From: Bacteroidales bacterium
GTDB taxonomy: Bacteria > Bacteroidota > Bacteroidia > Bacteroidales > Salinivirgaceae
Reading direction: 5' to 3'
DNA: 64,000 bases
NCBI GenBank assembly: GCA_012519055.1
Contig: JAAYQU010000023.1
Location: forward strand, 1-64,000
The translations under genes and the position numbers were made by a program. The notes beneath the pieces were generated by a model that saw only the letters and a list, made by a program, of their open reading frames with translations, made no database searches and was not told the origin of the DNA. This document shows positions 55,543 to 64,000 of the stretch, in pieces. Within the stretch, counting starts at the first letter, position 1. Each line of letters begins with the position of its first letter.

Positions 55543-55571
55543 AGCTCTGTCATAACGGCAGAGCTTTTTTT
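55543..55571 (+). terminator. Intrinsic terminator of rpmE2
   Basis: AGCTCTG (55543-55549) pairs with CAGAGCT (55559-55565) and is followed by TTTTTT. It begins 26 nt after the rpmE2 stop. Confidence 0.88.
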
Positions 55572-55615
55572 ATATGTATACTTACAATATTTACGTATTA
55601 GCCACAAAATATCCT

Positions 55616-55623
55616 TAACTTTG
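55616..55623 (+). promoter_or_regulatory. -7 box (TAACTTTG) of the glmU-like gene
   Basis: Perfect TAnnTTTG 43 nt before ATG 55666. It lies inside the long open frame that starts at 55447, which shows that frame's upstream part is not coding. Confidence 0.5.
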
Positions 55624-55665
55624 CATAAACGAACAGATGATACTAACCCTACAACAAATTTGACA

Positions 55666-56844
55666 ATGAAAACATTTTGCCTACACGACGCACCAAACAG
55701 AGACAATTTATTGCCCTTGACATTTACACGAGGCATTGGAGACATAAGAGTTGGTATTATTACCATTATCGAAAAGTGGGAACATTTCCTTTCACGAAAA
55801 GGTTATCAAATTGTTCCCGAATATCTGCAAAAAAAGTATCCCACAGCACTAGACGGCGAAACCATAGTAATACGTTCAGGTGTTTTGCCAGATAAAAACT
55901 TGGTTAACGCAATAAATAAATTAAATCAAAACCAAGCCTTGTTTCATAAGGGCAAATGGATTGCAGTGGCAACACAATCTAAGAATATTCAGTATAGTAG
56001 TTTTGACACTGAAGCATTCGAGAAATTTGAATATGAGAACAATATTCGCGAAATAGAATACCCTTGGAACATATTCAAACTGAACGACATAGAACTAAAG
56101 TCAGATTTCGACATCGTTACAGAGGGTGCTACTTCTGCTCCTATTTCTGAAACAAACAGAGTAATAGGTAACGGTCGCATTTTTATACACCCAACAGCCA
56201 CTGTAGAAGCATCGATATTAAACACGAATGACGGAGATATTTACATTGGACCAAAAGCTGAGATCATGGAGGGTTGTATGGTACGTGCTCCGTTCGCTTT
56301 GTGTAAGGAATCAACACTAAAAATGGGTGCAAAAGTCTATGGTGCCACAACCATAGGTCCTAATTGTAAGGTTGGTGGAGAGCTAAACAATGTGGTTATA
56401 TTCGGATACAGCAACAAAGCCCACGACGGTTTTTTAGGCAACGCAGTAATCGGAGAGTGGTGCAATTTGGGAGCAGACACAAACAACTCGAACTTAAAAA
56501 ACAATTATGCCGAGGTAAAAGTGTGGAACTATCCCCAACAAAGATTTATAAGAACAGGACTACAGTTTTGCGGTCTGATTATGGGAGACCACTCTAAATG
56601 CGGTATCAATACAATGTTTAACACAGGAACAGTTGTAGGAGTTTCTGCAAATATTTTTGGTTCGGGATTTCCGCGCTCTTTTATCCCGTCTTATAGTTGG
56701 GGCGGTGCTCTTGGTTTTAAAAATTACGATATCAATCAAGCACTCGATACAGCACGGCTTGTTCTTGAACGTAGAGGCTTGATATTAAATGAAATAGATG
56801 AAGATATCTTGAGACATATTTATCAGTTATCACAAGAACAATAG
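55666..56844 (+). CDS. Alternative GlmU-like nucleotidyl/acetyltransferase
   Basis: Protein of 392 residues. The N-terminal half (MKTFCLHDAPNRDNLLPLTF, TRGIGDIRVGIITI) resembles the nucleotidyltransferase-like domain of the alternative bacterial GlmU group. From about 185 a left-handed beta-helix with hexapeptide repeats follows (GRIFIHPTATVEASIL, IYIGPKAEIMEGCMV, AKVYGATTIGPNCKVGGELN, VIFGYSNKAHDGFLGNAVIG). This group is proposed to make UDP-GlcNAc from glucosamine-1-P in Bacteroidetes lacking classical GlmU, so it would act after GlmS. The start at 55666 follows from the promoter box and family N terminus. The open frame extends back into rpmE2. Confidence 0.85.
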   Translation: MKTFCLHDAPNRDNLLPLTFTRGIGDIRVGIITIIEKWEHFLSRKGYQIVPEYLQKKYPTALDGETIVIRSGVLPDKNLVNAINKLNQNQALFHKGKWIAVATQSKNIQYSSFDTEAFEKFEYENNIREIEYPWNIFKLNDIELKSDFDIVTEGATSAPISETNRVIGNGRIFIHPTATVEASILNTNDGDIYIGPKAEIMEGCMVRAPFALCKESTLKMGAKVYGATTIGPNCKVGGELNNVVIFGYSNKAHDGFLGNAVIGEWCNLGADTNNSNLKNNYAEVKVWNYPQQRFIRTGLQFCGLIMGDHSKCGINTMFNTGTVVGVSANIFGSGFPRSFIPSYSWGGALGFKNYDINQALDTARLVLERRGLILNEIDEDILRHIYQLSQEQ

Positions 56845-56870
56845 GAAGCGTAGTAATACAAACAAAACAG

Positions 56871-56996
56871 CAAGGTATTTCAGAAGTGTCCAAATGCAAG
56901 GCACTGAGATTGAGGACGAAGGAGCGTACCTGAAGTACGTGACTGAGTCCGAATATCGAAAGTAACGCAGCAGTTGGATACTTATAAAGCACCTTG
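56871..56996. repeat. 126-nt imperfect-palindromic structured element
   Basis: Outer arms CAAGGT (56871-56876) and ACCTTG (56991-56996), middle arms AAGTGTCC-AA and TT-GGATACTT, and an inner hairpin GGAC...GTCC around CGTACCTGAAGTACG. The nested pairing spans the whole gap between the GlmU-like gene and lon and is more GC-rich than its surroundings. It looks like a MITE or REP-type mobile repeat, or a structured RNA. No open frame. Confidence 0.65.
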
Positions 56997-57071
56997 AAAC
57001 ATGACATTTTAACAGGTTTCTAATCTTTAGTTTACTTTTTGCTATACATTAAAGCCGAAAACTTATTTACT

Positions 57072-59474
57072 ATGACATTTGACGATATTCACAACGAAGA
57101 AGATATGACGTTCCAGCTCGATTCGCCCGGAGCGTACCCAATTATTAATGATGATCAATCAACTTTGGAATATGATGAATCAGTTCCAATGCCCATAATG
57201 CCATTGCGTAATGCTGTCCTGTTTCCGGGGGTTATTATTCCCATTATAGTAGGACGCGCAAAAAGCCGCAGATTAGTTGATACTGTTAATGCAGGAAACC
57301 GCATTTTATGTGCTGTTATGCAAAAAAACGTTAACACAGAAAATCCCGGTTTCGAAGATTTGCATAAATATGGAACTGTTGGAGTTATCCTCAAAATGTT
57401 TGAGATGCCCGACAACTCGGTAACTGTAGTACTACAGGGGAAACATCGCGTGGAAATAAATTCAATTGTAGCAACAGAACCATACCTAACAGGGCATGTA
57501 ACAAAAGCTGAAGAGAAAACCCCCTCGCAACGTGAATTTGAGGCTTTGGCAGGCTCAGTCAAGGATTATGCTCTAAAATTAGTCAAAGAATCTGATAATT
57601 TTCAAAATGAGCTAAGGTTTGCTCTACGCAATATAGAAGACAAACGATATCTGATAAATTTTGTCGCATCGAGCAGCAATCTTAAGCCAGACGACAAACA
57701 GAATTTATTAAATGCACAAAACTACAAAGAGCGAGCTTTAAATCTGTTAGAACTGCTAAACAAGGAGTTACAACTAACGCAGCTAAAAAACGACATTCAG
57801 GGGAAAGTCAGAACAGATCTCAACAAACAACAACGAGAATATTTTCTTAATCAACAGATAAAAACTCTGCAAGACGAGCTTGGAGGCGATCCCGTTCAAA
57901 ATGAGATTGAACAGATGAACGAACGGGTAAAAACAAAAAAATGGTCAAAAGAAGTTGGGGCAACATTCGAAAAAGAGCTTGCAAAGCTACGGAGAATGAA
58001 TCCCATGGCTCCTGACTATTCTGTTCAGTTGAATTATCTGAATACGTTGCTCGAACTGCCTTGGAATGAATATACCAAAGATAACTTTGACCTGAGCAGA
58101 GCGCAAAAAACATTAGACAAAGACCACTACGGACTCGAAAAGGTTAAAGAGCGGATAATGGAACACTTAGCAGTGTTGAAACTTAAAAACGATATGAAAT
58201 CGCCAATTATTTGCCTCTATGGTCCTCCGGGGGTTGGCAAAACATCGTTGGGCAAATCCATTGCAACAGCACTTGGACGTAAATATGTAAGAATGTCACT
58301 CGGCGGACTCCACGACGAGTCGGAGATACGCGGTCACAGAAAAACGTACATTGGCGCAATGCCCGGACGAATAATCCAAAATATCAAAAAAGCTGGGTCG
58401 AGCAATCCTGTGTTTGTTTTAGATGAAATCGACAAATTAAACAAAAACATACACGGCGACCCCGAATCAGCCCTGTTGGAAGTGCTTGATCCTGAGCAAA
58501 ATTCAGCTTTCCATGATAACTTCTTAGAGATAGATTACGATTTATCAAAAGTGATGTTTATCGCCACGGCAAACACTATCAACAACATCCATCCTGCACT
58601 GTTAGACAGAATGGAGCTGATTGAAGTGAGTGGATATCTCCCCGAAGAAAAAGTGGAAATAGCACAACGTCACTTAATTCCAAAACAACTTAAAAACCAT
58701 GGGTTAAAACCCAAAGAGCTTAAATTCTCGAACAGAATAATTATGCAAATTATCGAATCCTATACACGTGAATCTGGTGTAAGGATGTTAGATAAGACTC
58801 TGTCGCAAGTTGTGCGTAAGGTTGCTCTGAAAATTGCTACTTCCGAGGAGTATAATGTCAGCGTAAAGAAAGCCGATATACCTAAATACTTAGGACAACC
58901 AAGGTATGTGCCCGAAAAATACACATATCACGATATGCCTGGAATAGTCACAGGTTTGGCGTGGACTGCCGCAGGAGGCGAGATTTTATTTATCGAAACC
59001 GCTGTTAGCAAAGGCAAAGGAAACCTTACCATGACTGGAAACCTCGGCGATGTGATGAAAGAGAGTGCCGTTCTTGCTTTAGAATATCTGAAATCACACT
59101 CCTACCTGCTTAATCTTGAAGACGATACCATAGACCAATGGAACGTACATATTCATATTCCAGAAGGCGCTATACCAAAAGATGGACCTTCGGCAGGGAT
59201 AACAATGGTTACATCAATAGCCTCTGCACTGACAAAACAAAAAGTGAAATCGAATATTGCGATGACAGGTGAGATAACCCTACGCGGAAAGGTACTTCCG
59301 GTCGGAGGAATAAAAGAAAAAATCTTAGCTGCACGCAGAGCAGGTATTGTCGAGATAATTTTGTCGGAAGAGAATAAAAAAGATCTGTTCGAGATAAAAG
59401 ATGTCTATCTCGATGGCTTAAAGTTTCACTTTGTAAAGACAATTGAGGAAGTTTTGAAATTATCCCTTGTCTAA
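57072..59474 (+). CDS. lon: ATP-dependent protease Lon
   Basis: Cytoplasmic AAA+ serine protease for misfolded and regulatory proteins. It has 800 residues from ATG 57072 ([16 protein letters not shown]). A start at 57039 is possible but adds 11 residues lacking family similarity. Domains: N-terminal LAN region ([20 protein letters not shown]), coiled-coil, AAA+ with Walker A GPPGVGKT (384-391) and VFVLDEIDK, and the protease domain with KDGPSAG (Ser707) and GGIKEK (Lys750) as catalytic dyad. It stands alone. Confidence 0.97.
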   Translation: MTFDDIHNEEDMTFQLDSPGAYPIINDDQSTLEYDESVPMPIMPLRNAVLFPGVIIPIIVGRAKSRRLVDTVNAGNRILCAVMQKNVNTENPGFEDLHKYGTVGVILKMFEMPDNSVTVVLQGKHRVEINSIVATEPYLTGHVTKAEEKTPSQREFEALAGSVKDYALKLVKESDNFQNELRFALRNIEDKRYLINFVASSSNLKPDDKQNLLNAQNYKERALNLLELLNKELQLTQLKNDIQGKVRTDLNKQQREYFLNQQIKTLQDELGGDPVQNEIEQMNERVKTKKWSKEVGATFEKELAKLRRMNPMAPDYSVQLNYLNTLLELPWNEYTKDNFDLSRAQKTLDKDHYGLEKVKERIMEHLAVLKLKNDMKSPIICLYGPPGVGKTSLGKSIATALGRKYVRMSLGGLHDESEIRGHRKTYIGAMPGRIIQNIKKAGSSNPVFVLDEIDKLNKNIHGDPESALLEVLDPEQNSAFHDNFLEIDYDLSKVMFIATANTINNIHPALLDRMELIEVSGYLPEEKVEIAQRHLIPKQLKNHGLKPKELKFSNRIIMQIIESYTRESGVRMLDKTLSQVVRKVALKIATSEEYNVSVKKADIPKYLGQPRYVPEKYTYHDMPGIVTGLAWTAAGGEILFIETAVSKGKGNLTMTGNLGDVMKESAVLALEYLKSHSYLLNLEDDTIDQWNVHIHIPEGAIPKDGPSAGITMVTSIASALTKQKVKSNIAMTGEITLRGKVLPVGGIKEKILAARRAGIVEIILSEENKKDLFEIKDVYLDGLKFHFVKTIEEVLKLSLV

Positions 59475-59796
59475 AGCAATTAACAATATTATGGGTAACG
59501 TTTTCAACGTAGAGACGGAGCATGCTCCGTCTCTACACCCCCAAATACCCACCACTCATTAAATTTCCCAACAATTTATTTATCAATCACCCATTATCAA
59601 TTGTTAATTGCATTTACCTTTCTCCTTATCCCTTGTACCTCTTCTATAAGTAGATTAGTCAGTCTCCCAAAACCCAATTCCTGCTAAATTGTCAGTCAAA
59701 CAGTGCAAAATTGTCGATTTTCCGTATTGGCACAAATTGTGAAATAATCCCAATCGTAGATTAAAAATTAATGTTTAACTTAAAATATTTAAAACA
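59475..59796. other. lon-groES intergenic region with repeats
   Basis: The 322-base gap contains the perfect palindrome 59509-59536 and AT-rich ATTGTTAATTGCATT sequence. A reversed purine-rich repeat (59614-59640, ACCTTTCTCCTT and CCTTGTACCT) is also present. The groES leader region from about 59700 shows no clear TAnnTTTG box and no CIRCE-like inverted repeat that I can see. Confidence 0.6.
59509..59536. repeat. Perfect 28-bp palindrome GTAGAGACGGAGCATGCTCC...
   Basis: GTAGAGACGGAG (59509-59520), CATG, CTCCGTCTCTAC (59525-59536): every base pairs with its mirror. It is almost the same as the element after mutS (29515-29542), including the flanking ACGTAGAG and TCTACA, and marks a dispersed palindrome family. 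Confidence 0.8.
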
Positions 59797-60075
59797 ATGG
59801 CAGAAATAAAAGGAAAAGTTTTGGCAGGGAAAGTACTTGTTAAACCAATGGAAGCCGAAGAAAAAACAGCAAGTGGGATATATATTCCCGACAGCGCAAA
59901 AGAGAAACCACAACAAGGAACAATAATGTTGGTTGGCGCAGCTAAAAAAGACGAACAGGTTGAAGTAAAAGTCGGAGACACTGTTCTTTACGGCAAATAT
60001 TCAGGTACTGAAATAACTATCAATAACGACAAGTATTTATTGATGAACCAAAGCGACATACTGTTTATCATGTAA
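59797..60075 (+). CDS. groES: Co-chaperonin GroES
   Basis: The 10-kDa lid of the GroEL chaperonin, 92 residues: KVLAGKVLVKPMEAEEKTASG (start and mobile loop with GIYIPDSAKEKPQQG), VKVGDTVLYGKYSGTEI, YLLMNQSDILFIM. It is 40 nt upstream of groEL and certainly co-transcribed. Confidence 0.98.
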   Translation: MAEIKGKVLAGKVLVKPMEAEEKTASGIYIPDSAKEKPQQGTIMLVGAAKKDEQVEVKVGDTVLYGKYSGTEITINNDKYLLMNQSDILFIM

Positions 60076-60109
60076 TTATTGAGTAGTAACCAAAAAATTA
60101 AAAATCTAA

Positions 60110-61753
<1,644 letters not shown>

Positions 61754-61785
61754 TCCCAGTTCATTATTAAACTTAAATATATCTC

Positions 61786-61823
61786 AAAAGGGTTGCTCGA
61801 AAAAATAACGGGCAACCTTTTTT
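61786..61823 (+). terminator. Intrinsic terminator of groESL
   Basis: AAAGGGTTGC pairs with GCAACCTTTTTT around TCGAAAAAATAACGG. It begins 33 nt after the groEL stop and ends in six T residues. Confidence 0.88.
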
Positions 61824-61916
61824 ATCCTAACACACGACCTGATACCTAATAAACCAAATTATTATTTTTGAGTTTTAATATAAAACATGTAATTTTGTCA
61901 GTAATAAAATCATTTT

Positions 61917-63164
61917 ATGAGTCGAGAATTATTAAGTGTTAAACAAAGGTTTGGAATTGTTGGAAACAGTCCCGGAATTGACCGTGCTATAAAAACCGCA
62001 TTGCAAGTAGCACCTACCGAAATGTCTGTCCTGATTGTGGGAGAAAGTGGCACAGGAAAAGAGTTTTTTCCAAAAATAATACATCAACACAGTATCCGAA
62101 AACATAAACAATATATTGCTGTCAACTGTGGCGCAATACCCGAAGGCACAATCGATTCCGAACTATTTGGACATGAGAAAGGAGCATTTACCGGAGCAAT
62201 TGATGCGCGAAAAGGATATTTTGAAGTAGCGGACGGAGGAACTATTTTCCTTGATGAAGTTGGAGAACTTCCGGCACAAACCCAAGTAAGACTTCTACGA
62301 ATTTTAGAAACTGGCGAATATATACGTGTAGGCTCTTCTAAAGTACAAAAAACAGATACACGTATTGTTGCTGCCACAAACGTAAACCTTGAAAAAGCCG
62401 TTCAACAGGGAAAGTTCCGCGAAGACCTCTATTACAGACTTAATACTGTACCCATAAGGCTTCCGGCACTGCGGGAAAGGAAGGAAGATATTTTTGCCCT
62501 GTTTACATTCTTTGCAAGTGAAACTGCTGATAAATATAAATTTGATCCCATAAGATTGACCCCCGAAGCACTTCATATGATTGAAAACTATCGTTGGCCA
62601 GGAAATATCAGACAGTTAAAAAACGTTGTGGAGCAAATGTCAATTATTGAAAAAGAGAGACTACTAACTCCAGAAAAAATAGCTAATTATCTCCCTGAGA
62701 TAAACACCACAACCCTACCAACCTTAAGTACACAAGGGCGAGAACCCGAATCACATACCGAACGTGAAATATTGTTTAAAATCTTGTTCGATATGCGAAA
62801 AGAGGTTCACGATCTTAGACAAATGGTTTACTCAATGCTAGACGGCAAAGAGCCTGTCACAAAGCCAACATATGAGCCACAAGCTGAAATTTTTGATACT
62901 CAAATAAGCAAATTGCCTGTTAAACCTATTGAAACACCAATTTTTCAACCAACTCCCCAACCCGAGTCAATTATTCCAAAAGATTCGATAATTGAGGACA
63001 CTTTAGAGGTTGAAGAAGAGTCACTTTCATTAATTGATAAAGAGAAAGAGTTGATACAAAAAGCTCTAAACAGGCATAACGGTAAACGAAAACTTGCCGC
63101 TGAAGAGTTAGGAATATCAGAAAGAACACTCTATAGAAAAATCAAAGAGTATGATATCAAATAA
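61917..63164 (+). CDS. Sigma-54 interaction-domain transcription activator without receiver domain
   Basis: AAA+ activator of 415 residues: Walker A GESGTGKE (42-49), GAFTGA loop (89-94) that contacts sigma-54, Walker B GTIFLDEVGE (108-117), and a sensor-type arginine region. A Pro-rich linker (about 300-365) leads to a C-terminal Fis-type HTH (about 385-415: KRKLAAEELGISERTLYRKI). No receiver, PAS or GAF domain precedes the ATPase, so it is not a standard two-component regulator. It may be controlled by protein interaction or by expression. Its stop overlaps the next gene by 14 nt. Confidence 0.92.
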   Translation: MSRELLSVKQRFGIVGNSPGIDRAIKTALQVAPTEMSVLIVGESGTGKEFFPKIIHQHSIRKHKQYIAVNCGAIPEGTIDSELFGHEKGAFTGAIDARKGYFEVADGGTIFLDEVGELPAQTQVRLLRILETGEYIRVGSSKVQKTDTRIVAATNVNLEKAVQQGKFREDLYYRLNTVPIRLPALRERKEDIFALFTFFASETADKYKFDPIRLTPEALHMIENYRWPGNIRQLKNVVEQMSIIEKERLLTPEKIANYLPEINTTTLPTLSTQGREPESHTEREILFKILFDMRKEVHDLRQMVYSMLDGKEPVTKPTYEPQAEIFDTQISKLPVKPIETPIFQPTPQPESIIPKDSIIEDTLEVEEESLSLIDKEKELIQKALNRHNGKRKLAAEELGISERTLYRKIKEYDIK

Positions 63165-63675
63165 ACGTTTCGTTACTCCAATAGTTACTGTTTTGTGCGC
63201 TGTCTTGTTTTCTACGTGTACAGTAAACTACTCATTTACAGGAGCGTCAATACCTATAGAGGCAAAAACATTTTATATAAAACCATTTTCAAATATGGCT
63301 CCGACTGTAAATCCACAATTGGCGCCACTATTGAGCGAAAAGCTTAATGACCAAATAATGTCGGCAACCTCATTAATTAGTGCAAGAGTTGATGGCGACA
63401 TGCAATTTGAAGGCACCATTGTTGGATACAGCATCTCTCCTGTTGCATTGCAGGGAGGAGAAGTTACTGTAGCAGCTAAAAACAGGCTTACAATTACGAT
63501 AAAGGTAAAATTTCAAAACCGATACGAGCCAAAGAATGATTTTGAAACCAATTTTTCACAATATGAAGATTTCGATTCTGGTGTAGATTTGATATCAGTT
63601 GAGCAGACGTTAACAGAGCAGATTGTCGAAAAGTTAGTAACAGACATATTTAACAAGGCATTTGTTAATTGGTAA
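63151..63675 (+). CDS. LptE-like outer-membrane lipoprotein
   Basis: Lipoprotein of 174 residues. The N-terminal signal ends in LFSTC (Cys23). Body: VNYSFTGASIPIEAKTFYIKPFSN, LAPLLSEKLNDQIMSATSLI, FEGTIVGYSISPVALQGG. This is the LptE family pattern of Bacteroidetes. LptE plugs the LptD barrel that inserts LPS into the outer membrane. The start overlaps the sigma-54 activator end by 14 nt, which implies translational coupling. LptE sequences are divergent, so the identification is good but not absolute. Confidence 0.85.
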   Translation: MISNKRFVTPIVTVLCAVLFSTCTVNYSFTGASIPIEAKTFYIKPFSNMAPTVNPQLAPLLSEKLNDQIMSATSLISARVDGDMQFEGTIVGYSISPVALQGGEVTVAAKNRLTITIKVKFQNRYEPKNDFETNFSQYEDFDSGVDLISVEQTLTEQIVEKLVTDIFNKAFVNW

Positions 63676-63708
63676 TTTGTTATCACAAGTATTAGGAGTA
63701 AAACACAG

Positions 63709-64000
63709 ATGCAAGCAGACCAATTTTTCAGTATTTTACAAAATCCTAACAATATCGAAAACGAATTTGTTTCAGAACTCGATACTGTTTTGGCTGAATA
63801 CCCTTGGTTTCAGGCAGCACATCTGCTAATGGCTAAAACGTTGCATATACGCCACGATATCAGATTTAAAAACAGGCTTCATCTCGCAGCCACACATCTG
63901 CCCGACAGAGAAAAGCTTTACGAAACCCTGCACTCTGTGGTAAGCTTATTAAATCAAAAACAACCACAATCAAAAACAAGCCCTTTACACCCAACTGAAG
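63709..64000 (+). CDS. Uncharacterised protein, 3' truncated by window end
   Basis: ATG 63709 opens a frame of 97 codons to the end: MQADQFFSILQNPNNIENEF, then VLAEYPWFQAAHLLMAKTLH and a helical KNRLHLAATHLPDREKLYETL stretch. It has no signal peptide. The EYPWFQAAHLLMAKT motif is shared with hypothetical proteins that follow LptE in Bacteroidetes. It is 33 nt after the lptE-like gene and likely in the same operon. The function is not recognised. Confidence 0.75.
   Translation, partial: MQADQFFSILQNPNNIENEFVSELDTVLAEYPWFQAAHLLMAKTLHIRHDIRFKNRLHLAATHLPDREKLYETLHSVVSLLNQKQPQSKTSPLHPTE

Noticed and set aside
55447-55665. Upstream extension of the GlmU-like open frame into rpmE2
   Set aside because: It overlaps rpmE2, its terminator and a -7 promoter box. 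The family N terminus begins at ATG 55666.
59728-59750. Possible sigma-54 promoter (TTGGCAC) upstream of groES
   Set aside because: The -24 half fits, but the -12 half reads GTGA instead of TTGC at the required spacing.

Overview
The window comes from a low-GC member of the Bacteroidota (Bacteroidetes), most likely Bacteroidales/Marinilabiliales-like. The evidence is a dcw cluster in Bacteroidete order without ddl, promoter boxes of the TAnnTTTG type, type IX secretion (T9SS) C-terminal sorting domains, DUF4270 and DUF6029 proteins, a short GT5 'glycogen synthase' next to DUF4270, the alternative GlmU-like protein, class III fructose-bisphosphatase and zinc-free type B L31. It is an ordinary, gene-dense chromosomal region. 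I see no transposase, integrase, CRISPR array or prophage.

Layout. 1-9.2 kb: the distal dcw operon (mraY end, murD, ftsW, murG, murC, ftsQ, ftsA, ftsZ), then a YqeY-like gene. 9.3-14.3 kb: ribE and tRNA-His on the minus strand, a Wzx-like flippase, an unrecognised 250-residue protein, a CPBP membrane protease and an RmlD-like reductase. 14.5-19.4 kb: valS, dusB and a UbiA-type prenyltransferase on the minus strand. 19.6-25 kb: an M20 amidohydrolase, then a minus-strand envelope operon tlpA - DUF6029 - Omp28-like lipoprotein - T9SS-sorted protein. 25.3-33 kb: fbp, a CarboxypepD-like/TPR envelope protein, mutS and yqgE. 33-36.8 kb: a degraded exosortase 3' end, lemA, two TPM-domain genes, an intact exosortase, tRNA-Gln, a NodB deacetylase and tRNA-Ala. 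36.8-44.8 kb: sppA, a TolC-like porin, a TonB-C-domain lipoprotein and a 1239-residue gingipain-type (C25) protease. 45-51 kb: GT5 protein, DUF4270 lipoprotein, glmS, metG. 51-57 kb: small outer-membrane protein, DUF6483-like protein, fused peptide ABC ATPase, a membrane thioredoxin whose frame breaks at a perfect -1 slippery site, rpmE2 and an alternative glmU. 57-64 kb: lon, groES-groEL, a sigma-54 activator, an LptE-like lipoprotein and a truncated unknown gene.

Common themes are the cell wall (dcw genes, glmS, GlmU-like protein), envelope redox and secretion (TlpA, Omp28-like, membrane thioredoxin, T9SS cargo, exosortase, SppA, TolC, LptE) and protein quality control (Lon, GroE, CPBP, SppA).

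The least conventional signals are the C_CCA_AAA_TGA frameshift site, the decayed exosortase copy beside lemA, the four-gene thiol/T9SS operon, several families of short palindromic or purine-rich intergenic repeats, and two long imperfect-hairpin elements (24.8 kb and 56.9 kb). No wholly new multigene system is obvious. Family assignments rest on motif recognition from the sequence alone, with no database search.
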